Below, one piece after another: positions 32,409-41,646 of a stretch of 64,000 nucleotides of DNA (position 1 is the stretch's first letter; every line of letters begins with the position of its first letter). The DNA comes from Bacteriovorax sp. BAL6_X. Its GTDB lineage: Bacteria; Bdellovibrionota; Bacteriovoracia; Bacteriovoracales; Bacteriovoracaceae. The DNA is taken from contig NZ_AUMC01000003.1 of assembly GCF_000443995.1 (NCBI RefSeq), positions 372,001-436,000 on the forward strand. The letters run 5' to 3'. The translations under genes were made by a program, and so were the position numbers. The notes under the pieces are model-generated. The model saw only the letters and a program-made list of their open reading frames with translations, was not told the DNA's origin and ran no database searches.

Positions 32409-33227
32409 TTAGAAGTTATTGATCTTATCAGCTAGGTTAGGGATATCAATAAATGGATTTCTGTTATTTTGAACAGAATAAATAATATTATTTCTTTCTC
32501 TTTCTTCTGCATCAACTGGATCAAGTTTGTCCCACTCTCTAAGAACTCTTTCTTGGTTACTTGAGATTGAGATATCGTATCTTACAGAGAAGTAGAAAAG
32601 TGCTCTTGCAACATTTCCTTTATGATCCGCTGGTGGCTCGAAAGCACCATTACCTTGAGTTTGAGAAGCTGTACAATCTTCATAATCTACTGGAAAACCA
32701 TCTACATTATCAAACTCGTAGTTACCTCTTACAGAGTTTGCTTTTGAATCAGTAGGGTATAGGTGGTGTAGGTCTGACTTTTGAAGTCCTTTATCAAAAC
32801 GGCCAGTAAATTTTGATTGTGGCCAAGTGTGCTCACAGTTTAGAACGTTAGAGTTAGGGATTTGCCCTGGACCCATTGAGCGAGTTTGGTATCTTCTTAG
32901 TGTTTTCTGGCAGTATACATCTTTAATGTAGTAACCTTTATCATCTTCTTTTAAATGGATTTTTCCGAAAAGAACTTTTCTAGCACCTTTGTATCCAAGG
33001 CTTCTTTGGCCATAACAACGACCTTTATTCTTAGAATCACATCCAAGTACATCCTGTGCATTTGTTTCTTGGTGAGTTGTATTTAGGACTTCAAAAAGAT
33101 AGCTCTTTAATTCCTCTCCACCTCTTGCAAGAAAATTTTTAGTTTCTTTTGGGTAGTAGTTGTTTAATTCCGAAGCATTAATCGTAAGAGCGAGAAGTAG
33201 TGTTGATAGAACGATTGCGATTTTCAT
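32409..33227 (-). CDS. Secreted endonuclease I family nuclease (paralogue 2)
   Basis: The 272-residue protein starts at ATG 33227 (AGGGGA just upstream; a TTG directly before it is less likely) with a signal peptide ending INAS. It contains NCEHTWPQSKFTG, LHHLYPTDSKANSVRG, FEPP and GNVARALFYFSVRY, then NRNPFIDIPNLA, matching paralogue 1 closely. It has an extra segment with two Cys near 64-72 (LGCDSKNKGRCYG) missing in paralogue 1. DNA and RNA cleavage are both known in the family. Confidence 0.92.
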   Translation of the reverse strand: MKIAIVLSTLLLALTINASELNNYYPKETKNFLARGGEELKSYLFEVLNTTHQETNAQDVLGCDSKNKGRCYGQRSLGYKGARKVLFGKIHLKEDDKGYYIKDVYCQKTLRRYQTRSMGPGQIPNSNVLNCEHTWPQSKFTGRFDKGLQKSDLHHLYPTDSKANSVRGNYEFDNVDGFPVDYEDCTASQTQGNGAFEPPADHKGNVARALFYFSVRYDISISSNQERVLREWDKLDPVDAEERERNNIIYSVQNNRNPFIDIPNLADKINNF

Positions 33228-33459
33228 CAAATCCCCTTTGGTGTTTGTGTGTGTGAAACTTTTATAGGATATAATTATTAAATTGGCTAATGGGAATATT
33301 AAGTTTTTCTAATAAAATCTAACACAAGTTCTAATTTCAGTAATTAGACGCATTGCTCTTAATTAAACTTTGACAAAAGTTTCGAAAAATCTAGCTTTCT
33401 TTAGTGTGTTTTTGTATAAGTCATCAAAGAAATCAACAACACTATTAGGGTAACTTAAT

Positions 33460-33864
33460 ATGAAATACATCTTACTTGCATCTTTGCTTATATCTTCAAG
33501 TGTATTTGCTTACACTAAGACAACTCTTAACTGTATTAAAAAGTTAACATATGATCTAAATGTCGATAGCCGTGCCTTTAAAATTAATACAGATGAGGTT
33601 GATGTAGATATTGACTTTGAGGGAAGACCCCTAGATGAAGCAATTGCTATCATTAGAACGACTCTTGAACTTAACGGATGTAATAGTCATAACACAATTA
33701 ATTTTTCTAAGACGCCATCTGGGCGTGCCAAGAGCCGTTGTGTGGAGCTTGTTCCTGGACAAGACTACTCAATGAGCTGCTATATTGAATCAAATATGGG
33801 CTTCTTTTTTGTGACTAAAGACCTACAAACTGATGCTTTTGTCGTTTACTCTCGCTGGGACTAA
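33460..33864 (+). CDS. Small exported protein, unknown function
   Basis: The 134-residue protein has a signal peptide (MKYILLASLLISSSVFA) and four Cys in the mature part. A segment VDIDFEGRPLDEAIAIIRTTLELNGC resembles secretin/STN-type short domains in pattern only. It ends directly against the stop of convergent rarA. No family can be assigned. Confidence 0.6.
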   Translation: MKYILLASLLISSSVFAYTKTTLNCIKKLTYDLNVDSRAFKINTDEVDVDIDFEGRPLDEAIAIIRTTLELNGCNSHNTINFSKTPSGRAKSRCVELVPGQDYSMSCYIESNMGFFFVTKDLQTDAFVVYSRWD

Positions 33865-35112
33865 TTAATAGCCCCATAATTCTGATAAGCGCTTTTTAAT
33901 ATTCTTTTCGACACCTATATCTTTAGGTTGATAGAACTTTGGTGTACCATTAGGTGCATATTGTTGTCTCACGAATGAGCCTTCAAAACTGTGTGGGTAT
34001 TGATACTTTACCTTGTGAAACTTATCTGGAAAGTTTTTTAAATGCTCGGGAACCTCAATTGTCTGTGAGTTTTCAACGTAGGCCAGTGCTTCATTTATAG
34101 CATTATAAGCAGCATTACTCTTTACTGTACTAGCTAGATAAGTCGTCGCTTGAGCGAGTGTGATTCTTGCTTCTGGCATTCCAATATTTTGAACTACATG
34201 AAGGGCGTTTGTGGCCACTGTTAATGCGTTTAGATCAGCATTTCCGACATCCTCACTGGCAAAGATTACAAGTCTTCTTGCAATGAAAACTGGATCTTCT
34301 CCACCATCTAGCATAACAGCTAGCCAAAGAATGGCCGAGTTAGGATCACTCCCACGCATACTCTTAATGAAAGCCGATATCACATCGTAGTGACGGTCTC
34401 CACCAGCATCAAAATTACGGGAGTTCTCTTTAATAATATTTTTAACAGTCTCAAAATCAATTTCATCTTCTTGCTCAAGAAGAGAGAAGATTACTTCTAA
34501 ACTACCGAGGGCAATTCTTGCATCACCGTTGGCATAGTCGCAAATAAGTTCGAGATACTCTTGTGACAATTCTTTTTCCAACTTGGAAATAGTTCTCTTT
34601 ATCAGTGAGCGAATCTTATCTGTTGTAAAAGACTTAAGCTCAATGATCTTCATACGTGATAGGAGAGCGCGATTTACAGATCGACGAGGATTCTCAGTTG
34701 TTGCACCAATAAGGATGAAGCTTCCTTGTTCAACATGAGGAAGGAGGGCATCTTGTTGGGCCTTATTAAAGCGATGTATTTCATCAATAAAGATAATGGA
34801 TTTTCTTTGGAAGTCACGGGCCTCTTCCTGGGCCTTTTGAATAAGCTTTTTTAGATCTGCAACTCCTGATAGAACAGCACTAAATTCATAGAAATTTGCA
34901 TGAATTTCGTTACCCAAAACCTTGGCCAAAGTAGTCTTTCCACTTCCAGGAGGCCCCCAAATTATTAATGAAGGAATAGTATCGCTTCTGAGGAAAGGAA
35001 AGCGTCTAGCTAGCGCGTCAAAGCCTTCATAATCCTGCCTATTTTCAGGTCTAACCTGATGGGCCAGGGGAGTAACTTTATTATCTTCTGCGTTAAATAA
35101 GCCTTGTTGCAT
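33865..35112 (-). CDS. rarA: Replication-associated recombination protein A (AAA+ ATPase)
   Basis: RarA/MgsA acts at stalled replication forks. The 415-residue protein has Walker A GPPGSGKT, Walker B IIFIDEIHRFN, sensor 1 IGATTENPRRSV and the MgsA C-terminal tetramerisation part (YDVISAFIKSMRGSDPNSAILWLAVML...PEARITLAQATTYLA). The N-terminus PLAHQVRPENRQDYEG is standard. Length and order match the family. It is transcribed away from rpsU. Confidence 0.95.
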   Translation of the reverse strand: MQQGLFNAEDNKVTPLAHQVRPENRQDYEGFDALARRFPFLRSDTIPSLIIWGPPGSGKTTLAKVLGNEIHANFYEFSAVLSGVADLKKLIQKAQEEARDFQRKSIIFIDEIHRFNKAQQDALLPHVEQGSFILIGATTENPRRSVNRALLSRMKIIELKSFTTDKIRSLIKRTISKLEKELSQEYLELICDYANGDARIALGSLEVIFSLLEQEDEIDFETVKNIIKENSRNFDAGGDRHYDVISAFIKSMRGSDPNSAILWLAVMLDGGEDPVFIARRLVIFASEDVGNADLNALTVATNALHVVQNIGMPEARITLAQATTYLASTVKSNAAYNAINEALAYVENSQTIEVPEHLKNFPDKFHKVKYQYPHSFEGSFVRQQYAPNGTPKFYQPKDIGVEKNIKKRLSELWGY

Positions 35113-35136
35113 ATATTACCTATTCGTTATTGGCCA

Positions 35137-35166
35137 TTGACACACTGTGGGGCCGTCGTGTAATTT
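35137..35166 (+). promoter_or_regulatory. Probable rpsU promoter
   Basis: TTGACA (35137-35142) and TAATTT (35161-35166) are spaced by 18 bases, 110 bases before the rpsU ATG. Confidence 0.45.
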
Positions 35167-35275
35167 AACATACCAATTAAAGCTAGACAAAATTTGTGCT
35201 TATTGAAGCACTAATAAATCTCGCAAATGCGTCGTTAAAGGCGTTGAGAAAAAAAAATAGAAGGAGGTGAATGTT

Positions 35276-35500
35276 ATGTCTAAAGATTACTCAATCAAAA
35301 TCGAGATCGATGAAAGATTAAGTGCGGAAAGAGCTCTTAAGAAATTCAAGAGATACTGCGAAGCTTTCGGTGTTATTAGAGAATACAGAAAGAGACAAGA
35401 GTATAAGAAGCCTTCTATTAGAAATAAAGAAAAGCTACAAGCGGCTGAGAAGAGAAGAAAGAAAACTCAGACGAAGTACAGTAGAGGTTCTAAAATCTAA
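35276..35500 (+). CDS. rpsU: 30S ribosomal protein S21
   Basis: The 74-residue basic protein MSKDYSIKIEIDERLSAERA...RALKKFKRYCEAFGV-type matches S21, with a Lys/Arg-rich C-terminal helix (REYRKRQEYKKPS, EKRRKKTQTKY). I start at ATG 35276, which follows AAGGAGGTG; a GTG within that site (35267) is not a credible start. S21 sits near the mRNA/anti-Shine-Dalgarno contact on the small subunit. It is monocistronic with a strong terminator. Confidence 0.93.
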   Translation: MSKDYSIKIEIDERLSAERALKKFKRYCEAFGVIREYRKRQEYKKPSIRNKEKLQAAEKRRKKTQTKYSRGSKI

Positions 35501-35525
35501 TTTGATTTAAATTTCTTATATACTG

Positions 35526-35556
35526 AAGGGCTCCCGATGGGGGCCCTTTGTATTTT
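35526..35556 (+). terminator. Rho-independent terminator of rpsU
   Basis: A 10-bp stem with one G-T wobble (35526-35535, 35539-35548, loop GAT) is followed by TGTATTTT. Confidence 0.75.
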
Positions 35557-35561
35557 AGCTA

Positions 35562-36383
35562 TCAATAAAACATAAGTTTAAGAATACTATTCCAACGAGC
35601 GTGCATAACCTTAACGTTACGAACATATTCTCTTGGAAATCCAGTTTGACCCTTTTCTAGGTCCATGTGAAAAACATTCCATTGCATATTAAGATCACCA
35701 AGGCGGTCGATAAACCAGCGTTTATCAAGTTCTGGAATCATCTTTAGCTCTAGTGGCGAGAGAAAATTATCAAGAAATTGTTCAAAAGATGGCTTTAACT
35801 CATTTGGAATAATGTAGATAAAGGCATCATTTGAATAGTTGTACATCTTTCCAACGTAATTCTTATACTTTTCAATATGTGGAGTATATGTCGAAAAGTT
35901 AGTTCCCTCGGTTAGGTGAAGAAGCTGAATATAGGATTGAACCCTGAGGTTTAAGTTGTCGATATTATCAAGAAGGGAGATAAGGTTAATATAGTCATCA
36001 ACATTTCCGTACTGCTTACTTGGTAGTGAAATAAAGTCTTCTCGTAGCTTTTTGATATTTCGCTCAATTGCTTGAATTAGTGGAATAACTTCCTTTACGT
36101 ATTGATAGCAGGTCTTTTGATTTTTCTTACAATTGTTAAATGCACCATCAAATTGAAGAACGAGTTTTAATGTGTTCTCTCTTAAGTTGATGAAGTCTTG
36201 AGATGTGTACGTGATTCTTTTTACGATATAGTAGAAGTCATTCTTGATCGAACGAAGCTGTGGACGTACATAGCGTCGATAGCTGTAATCACTTAGCTTT
36301 AGTTTTGAAGAATCGAAGTTAAAGTACGGATACTCCGCAAAACTTGAAAACGTTAAAAGAATGGCAAAAATTATTTTCTTCAC
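35562..36383 (-). CDS. Exported helical protein, unknown function
   Basis: The 273-residue protein has a signal peptide (MKKIIFAILLTFSSFAE). The mature part is predicted mostly helical with many Tyr, Lys and Leu and two Cys (NCKKNQKTCYQY). No motif is recognised. It faces rpsU and is followed upstream by another unknown gene on the same strand after 48 bases. Confidence 0.65.
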   Translation of the reverse strand: MKKIIFAILLTFSSFAEYPYFNFDSSKLKLSDYSYRRYVRPQLRSIKNDFYYIVKRITYTSQDFINLRENTLKLVLQFDGAFNNCKKNQKTCYQYVKEVIPLIQAIERNIKKLREDFISLPSKQYGNVDDYINLISLLDNIDNLNLRVQSYIQLLHLTEGTNFSTYTPHIEKYKNYVGKMYNYSNDAFIYIIPNELKPSFEQFLDNFLSPLELKMIPELDKRWFIDRLGDLNMQWNVFHMDLEKGQTGFPREYVRNVKVMHARWNSILKLMFY

Positions 36384-36431
36384 TTCTTAAATGATTGAAG
36401 AGATGGCGCAAAATGTCAATGAAATGAACTC

Positions 36432-36977
36432 TTAACCAACCAGATCGAGATCAGCTTGAGGAGAAATATGACTTAGTTCAATGAACTTTGGTTTCTTTTG
36501 AAGAGAGCGAAAATCTCGCACCCAACTATCGGTGTTACAAAGTGAGATTGAAATATTATATCTTGGGATTTTGTTCTTTGCTAAGTTTCTTGGAAATAAT
36601 CTCAATGGTGCACCGTGAAGTTTGAAGTGAACATCAAGATGAGAAGGGATTTTTCCTGAATAAATAAGCGCTAAGCAAATAAAGGCACCAGCATTTGATG
36701 ATTCAATTTGAATTCTATCGCCTTTAGATCTTTTAATAAGAGAAAGTAGATCATTTGAATATTTTTCGATTTCTTTAGTGTTTAAGTTTTCAAACTTGAA
36801 GATATCTTTTCTGTTTTTAGAAGTTAGAACTCTTTTTTCATTCTCTGAAAAATTAAGGTGAGAAAAATTATTCATCATCACTTCATCAAAGGTAGGCTCT
36901 TGAGTATCAAATTTATAAACTACATCAGCTCCAGCACCTTTTACTTTGATTTTTCCAGAAAATAAGACCTTAGACAC
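36432..36977 (-). CDS. Cytoplasmic protein, unknown function
   Basis: The 181-residue protein has no signal peptide. A central stretch IQIESSNAGAFICLALIYSGKIP followed by VHFKLHGAPL looks like an alpha/beta/alpha core, perhaps of the crotonase/ClpP type, but the expected oxyanion-hole glycines are not clear. It lies between the ppsR-like gene and an exported-protein gene, all on the same strand. Confidence 0.55.
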   Translation of the reverse strand: MSKVLFSGKIKVKGAGADVVYKFDTQEPTFDEVMMNNFSHLNFSENEKRVLTSKNRKDIFKFENLNTKEIEKYSNDLLSLIKRSKGDRIQIESSNAGAFICLALIYSGKIPSHLDVHFKLHGAPLRLFPRNLAKNKIPRYNISISLCNTDSWVRDFRSLQKKPKFIELSHISPQADLDLVG

Positions 36978-37090
36978 AACGAACCCCGTAGTTACTAAAT
37001 TGATAATGTTATTTAGTTAATCGGAACGATTGGGTACTAAGTTAAGTAAATTTCCTATAAAATTTGAAATTTAACTAATTATCATCGAAT

Positions 37091-37933
37091 TTATTCGTCA
37101 GACTCACTCATTAACTGCTTGAAAATATTATTCTTTCTCATTTGAAGCAGTTTCATGATATCTGTGGCCGTCTCTTCTAGGGCGCGGTCAGTAACATCAA
37201 ATACTGGCCATCTCTTATTCTTGCCAAAGATTTCATTGGCCCATTCCAGCTCTTCGATAACTTTATTAGTATCTGCATAATCGCCCGTGTGCTCAGTTGC
37301 ACCAAGTTTATTTAAACGATTTTTACGAATTGAATAAAGTGCTTCAGGATCAATTGTAAGCGCAAAGATTTTTCTTTGATCAATTTCAAAGAGTTCTTTT
37401 GGAAGATCTTGTCCATTAATAATAGGGATATTTACAACCTTAATTCCGTGTTGAGATAGGTACACTGAAAGAGGTGTTTTCGATGTACGAGAAATCCCTA
37501 CAAGAATTACATCCGCTAGGTGGAGAGTTTCAACATTTCTTCCATCATCGTGGTTAAGCGTAAACTCCATGGCAGCAACACGGTCAAAGTATTCAGAATT
37601 AACAGCATGTAGAAGACCGGGTTCACTCTTAGGCTCTTGATGAAAGTAATTAGAGAAAGTCGTAAGTACTGGCCCCATTAAATCAAGAGAGCGCACATGC
37701 TTTTGCATTGAGATTTCTTTTGTATATTCTCTAAGTTCTGCTGAAACGATTGTATAAATTACGAGGTCGTGATGAATAGCTGCTTCGTCAAAAATTGATT
37801 TAATTTGTTCCTTTGTGCGAACATTTTTAAAACCTGTATAGAAGACTTCGCTTTCTGGGAACTGTGTCATGGCCGCGCGACTGATCGCTTTTGCTGTTGA
37901 ACCTGTACCGTCAGAAATAATAATTATTTTCAT
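37091..37933 (-). CDS. ppsR: Bifunctional kinase/pyrophosphorylase, PEP synthase regulatory type
   Basis: The protein belongs to the DUF299/PSRP family that reversibly phosphorylates PEP synthase or pyruvate phosphate dikinase, using ADP and Pi. It shows IIISDGTGSTAKAISRA at the start, VLVGISRTSKTPLSVYLSQHG (P-loop-like nucleotide site), VNIPI and the late GLTIDPEALYSIRKNR-type segment (ALTIDPEALYSIRKNRL). I start at ATG 37933 (280 residues); a TTG at 37942 is possible. No ppsA or ppdK gene is in the window, so the target enzyme is not known here. Confidence 0.88.
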   Translation of the reverse strand: MKIIIISDGTGSTAKAISRAAMTQFPESEVFYTGFKNVRTKEQIKSIFDEAAIHHDLVIYTIVSAELREYTKEISMQKHVRSLDLMGPVLTTFSNYFHQEPKSEPGLLHAVNSEYFDRVAAMEFTLNHDDGRNVETLHLADVILVGISRTSKTPLSVYLSQHGIKVVNIPIINGQDLPKELFEIDQRKIFALTIDPEALYSIRKNRLNKLGATEHTGDYADTNKVIEELEWANEIFGKNKRWPVFDVTDRALEETATDIMKLLQMRKNNIFKQLMSESDE

Positions 37934-37974
37934 CTTTTTCAAAATTTAGCCTCGATTTAATTCTTTAATCTACT

Positions 37975-38934
37975 TTATTCAAGAATGAAGTCTTCGACAA
38001 GGTTATAGATGTCATTTCGCTGACTCAACGGGTGAAAGCGAGATAGGGGAGTCACTTTCTTTAGGAAGGTTTTTTGGGACTTGGCAAGTCGGCGAGTTGC
38101 AAAATAAATCTTCTCGATTAATTCCTCTTCAGATGTAATCTCACCATTTAAGAATTGGATGCTTTCTTTGTAGCCAATGGTCTTTAAGGCCTTAAGTTCA
38201 GCATGATGCTTACTGCTCTTCATAATCTCTTTGACTTCATCTAATAAACCTTGAGAGAGCATCTGCTTTGTGCGTTTTAAAATAATTTCCCAATGTTCTT
38301 CTTTTGGTAAATCAAGGCAGATATTTAGAGTTTCCCAACCGTGAATATTTGTTGAAAAGTCATACGCACCCTGATCATCGGCTTGCTTCTTCTGCTCAGA
38401 GATTCTCTTCCCCGTCATACGATGATACTCATAGGCACGAGTACGACGATAGTGATCGTTCTCATGAAGGTTCTCAAGTGATTCAGGATCATGTATCTTA
38501 AGGTAGTTCACAATTGGGGCCATACCCTCTTTTTCGTATAGGGAGCGGGCCTCTTGCTGAATGGCCTCATCTGTTGATTCGGACTCGTACATGCCACGAA
38601 TTAAACTTCTAAGGTAGAAGGCACTTCCTCCAACAAGAATAGGAATAATTCCTCTTGCATGTAGCTCATTGATTTTATTCTTTGCTAGCTCCACAAAATC
38701 TGAAGCATTAAGTTCATTTGTAATGGGGGAGATACTAACAAGATGATGGGGCACGCCATTCATTTCTTCTTCATCAGGCTTGGCACTTCCAATATTTAAT
38801 TCATTATAAAAGAGGACACTATCGAAATTGATAACGTGGCATCTTTCGATACCTATTTGCTTAGCAAGCTCAATGCTAATACCAGTTTTTCCAGAAGCCG
38901 TAGGCCCTAATATAAGAATCAATTTCTTTGTCAT
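37975..38934 (-). CDS. miaA: tRNA dimethylallyltransferase
   Basis: MiaA adds a dimethylallyl group to A37 of tRNAs reading UNN codons. The 319-residue protein has the P-loop GPTASGKT, NFDSVLFYNELNIGSAKP (substrate region), PHHLVSISP and LVGGSAFYLRSLIRG. Its start overlaps the stop of mutL by four bases, a common mutL-miaA arrangement. Confidence 0.95.
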   Translation of the reverse strand: MTKKLILILGPTASGKTGISIELAKQIGIERCHVINFDSVLFYNELNIGSAKPDEEEMNGVPHHLVSISPITNELNASDFVELAKNKINELHARGIIPILVGGSAFYLRSLIRGMYESESTDEAIQQEARSLYEKEGMAPIVNYLKIHDPESLENLHENDHYRRTRAYEYHRMTGKRISEQKKQADDQGAYDFSTNIHGWETLNICLDLPKEEHWEIILKRTKQMLSQGLLDEVKEIMKSSKHHAELKALKTIGYKESIQFLNGEITSEEELIEKIYFATRRLAKSQKTFLKKVTPLSRFHPLSQRNDIYNLVEDFILE

Positions 38935-40622
38935 TTTAATAATTTTCTCAATTTCTTTGGCGAGATCTTCTTTGCAATCTTCTTCTCAACTAGCTCGTAG
39001 AATGAAATAAATGAAAGGAGTTTTCTAACTTCATTTACTTGAAGCTCTAAATCTTTAAGAAGCTCACAATCATTAATTATATTAGTAGCAATCTTTGCGT
39101 AGGGAAGGTCTTCAAGAACATGGGATACTGATCTTAAGACACATGTGTGTCCATCAAGGCGCTCAATTTCAATCCCCATTGCCATGTATTGTGCAAGATT
39201 TTCCAGATCTGAGATATCTTTTGAGATTGGCTCAGAAATTAACAAAGGAGTCATATTATCGATATCAATATGTTCACAAGCTTCATCTAGGAAGACTTGG
39301 GCATCCACAAAGTGCGGCCCTCTTTCAACGTGATTAAAGAGAAAGATATTCTCACCCAGCGCCGAAATAGTTAGCTCACTTTGTTGGCCACTAGCGTTTT
39401 CTCCAAACAGAGAACTCTGCCCATGAAAGTCAGTAGATTGGTTTAATTCATTTTGAAATCTTTGAAGATTTAACCCTCCACTAAAATTATCGGCAATGAT
39501 ATTATCTGCACCTTGGTTAAAGAGGGCACTTGAAAGGGAATTAAAATTCGCCTCTTCCTCATTTATCTCAAGAGAGTGATTCTCTGTAATAAGGTCTTGA
39601 TTTTCTGAAATAAGCTTCTTTGCTGTTGCACTTGTTAGAGAGAATATCTCATTACTTTTTAAAAATTTAATAATGGTTTTATTAGGGTGAACGTTTACAT
39701 CAATTTCATTTTCTGGAACTTTAAATTGCATGATGTAATCACCAGTAAGGCCTTGAGGCCAAAACTTTTCCATATTTCGAATTATGATTTGATGAATCTT
39801 CTTATCTGTAAAGAGGCGGTTGTTTACAAAGAGAAACTGCTGTTTACCGCTATAACCTTTAGAGGCATCTTTTGAAATATAAAACTGGCAACTTGATCCA
39901 AGATACTCACCATAGGACTGAAGTATTTCAGGCCTATTCTTACGAGACTTCTTTTTAAAAATTTCTCCAACACGATTAACAGTATGCTCTTGAGCTCGAT
40001 AAATATCAGGGTCTTGATCATCCCAAGTGATAGAAAACTCAACTTGTGGATAGTTAATTAAGAAAGAATTGATAACACGTTTAAGTGCATTCTTCTCACT
40101 TTGACCAGATTTCACAAATTTTAAGCGAACAGGTGTATTAAAGAAGAGGTCTTTGACATAAGTCGAAGTCCCACTCTTATGTGTTGAGTACTTTGAATGC
40201 TCAACTGTTCGCGCACCGTGAATGACATACTTTGCACCTTCCTCCGGATTAGAGCGAGGGGCAGAGTGACAAGATATACGTGCAACTGAAGAAATTGAGG
40301 CAAGGGCCTCGCCACGAAAGCCAAAAGTATTGAGGCGATAAATATCTTCAAAATTATTTATTTTAGAAGTTGCGTGACGGCAGAAGGCATAGGGGAGTTC
40401 GTCAAAGAACATTCCATCGCCATTATCTTCAATTGCAATGAGGTCAAGTCCTGCATTGATAATAGTAACTCGAACTTTAGTTGAGTTTGCATCAATTGAA
40501 TTTTCTAGTAATTCTTTAAGAACATTGGCCGGGCGTTCAACAACCTCACCGGCCTTGATTTGATCAATTAAGTGTTCGGGAAGAAGGTTAATTCTATTTT
40601 GTGTATTTTCTGATATTTCCAT
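38931..40622 (-). CDS. mutL: DNA mismatch repair protein MutL
   Basis: The GHKL ATPase motifs are clear in the first 150 residues: ELLENSIDA, DNGDGM, TFGFRGEAL and KSGTSTYVKDLFFNTPVR. The protein has 563 residues with a C-terminal dimerisation domain. Where endonuclease-type MutL proteins carry DQHAxxE, this one reads DAQVFLDEACEH, so the nicking site is apparently absent, as in MutH-dependent MutL. It overlaps miaA by four bases and follows the diguanylate cyclase gene by eight bases. Confidence 0.95.
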   Translation of the reverse strand: MEISENTQNRINLLPEHLIDQIKAGEVVERPANVLKELLENSIDANSTKVRVTIINAGLDLIAIEDNGDGMFFDELPYAFCRHATSKINNFEDIYRLNTFGFRGEALASISSVARISCHSAPRSNPEEGAKYVIHGARTVEHSKYSTHKSGTSTYVKDLFFNTPVRLKFVKSGQSEKNALKRVINSFLINYPQVEFSITWDDQDPDIYRAQEHTVNRVGEIFKKKSRKNRPEILQSYGEYLGSSCQFYISKDASKGYSGKQQFLFVNNRLFTDKKIHQIIIRNMEKFWPQGLTGDYIMQFKVPENEIDVNVHPNKTIIKFLKSNEIFSLTSATAKKLISENQDLITENHSLEINEEEANFNSLSSALFNQGADNIIADNFSGGLNLQRFQNELNQSTDFHGQSSLFGENASGQQSELTISALGENIFLFNHVERGPHFVDAQVFLDEACEHIDIDNMTPLLISEPISKDISDLENLAQYMAMGIEIERLDGHTCVLRSVSHVLEDLPYAKIATNIINDCELLKDLELQVNEVRKLLSFISFYELVEKKIAKKISPKKLRKLLK

Positions 40623-40630
40623 TGTACGAA

Positions 40631-41536
40631 CTAGTCGCGATAGAAATTAACCTGGTTTCTTCCACCTTCCTTGGATTTGTATACTGCAGAGTCGGCCCTT
40701 TTAAATAGGTCTGTTCCACTACTAACTCCCTGTCTGTAGTCTGAAACACCAATCGATGCAGTTACCGGTAACTTATTATCGTCGTAAATGAAATCGTGAG
40801 TCTCAACGGCCTTTCTTAGGCGCTCAGCGATTTCGTATGATTGTTTAATATTAGTTTTTGGAAGTAGGACAACAAACTCTTCTCCACCGTAGCGAGCAAA
40901 GATATCAGTTTCTCTAATTCCATTTGATCGAATGACTTCAGCTAGTTCTTTTAAAACGTAGTCTCCAGCATCGTGTCCATAATTATCATTAAGTTTCTTA
41001 AAGTGGTCTAGGTCGAAAACAATTAAAGAAAGTGGTGTACCTGTTACTTTCGACTTCTTTACTTCAATATCAAGTTTCTTGTTAAAGAAAGACTTGTTGT
41101 AGCAAGCAGTAAGCCCATCTGTATTAGCTTCTAGTTGAAGTTTATCATATGTAAGTCTTTCTGGATCACCTTTAGGAAGGTATTTAAGTGCCATTGCACC
41201 CATCTTAATGATGTCACCTTTTTGTAATTCAGTAGGGGCTTCAACTTTACTATTGTTTAGGAAGGTTCCATTTCTAGAGCCTAGATCAACTACTTGATAT
41301 CCATCTGTTGATGAAACTAGTTTAAAGTGCTCTCTTGAGATTCCATTAAATTCAAGTGGAATATCACACTTTGCACTTCGACCAACCGTAATCTCTTCTT
41401 CCTTTAAATCGAAAAGAGTACCGTTTAAATCACCACCAACAACAAGAAGGGCCGCAGGCTTATCTTCGGCTTCTTTATTCGCTGATGCTAGGGCAGCTTT
41501 GATGTCAGTTAATACTAGAGTAGCGTCATCACTCAT
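40631..41536 (-). CDS. FHA-GGDEF diguanylate cyclase (DgcB-like)
   Basis: The protein makes cyclic di-GMP. FHA domain at about 48-112: EEITVGRSAKCDI, GISREHFKL, DLGSRNGTFLNN, which binds phospho-threonine. GGDEF domain at about 140-298 with GGEEF at 217-221 and an RETD inhibitory site at 208-211, exactly five residues before it. This order and length match DgcB of Bdellovibrio, which is needed for prey invasion (established for that species; homology here is inferred). It is the first gene ahead of mutL-miaA, so its transcript may run into them. Confidence 0.92.
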   Translation of the reverse strand: MSDDATLVLTDIKAALASANKEAEDKPAALLVVGGDLNGTLFDLKEEEITVGRSAKCDIPLEFNGISREHFKLVSSTDGYQVVDLGSRNGTFLNNSKVEAPTELQKGDIIKMGAMALKYLPKGDPERLTYDKLQLEANTDGLTACYNKSFFNKKLDIEVKKSKVTGTPLSLIVFDLDHFKKLNDNYGHDAGDYVLKELAEVIRSNGIRETDIFARYGGEEFVVLLPKTNIKQSYEIAERLRKAVETHDFIYDDNKLPVTASIGVSDYRQGVSSGTDLFKRADSAVYKSKEGGRNQVNFYRD

Positions 41537-41578
41537 ATTCGTCCTTTCAGTACTTTATAATAGATTGTTTCCTTGTAG

Positions 41579-41607
41579 ATTTTAACTAGCGCCCCGATTT
41601 TAATCAA
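41579..41607 (-). promoter_or_regulatory. Probable promoter of the FHA-GGDEF gene
   Basis: TTGATT (41602-41607) and TAAAAT (41579-41584) lie 17 bases apart on the minus strand, 42 bases before the ATG. Confidence 0.5.
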
Positions 41608-41646
41608 GATTGGAAAACATTTCTATCTGTCTAAATCAAGTATTTC

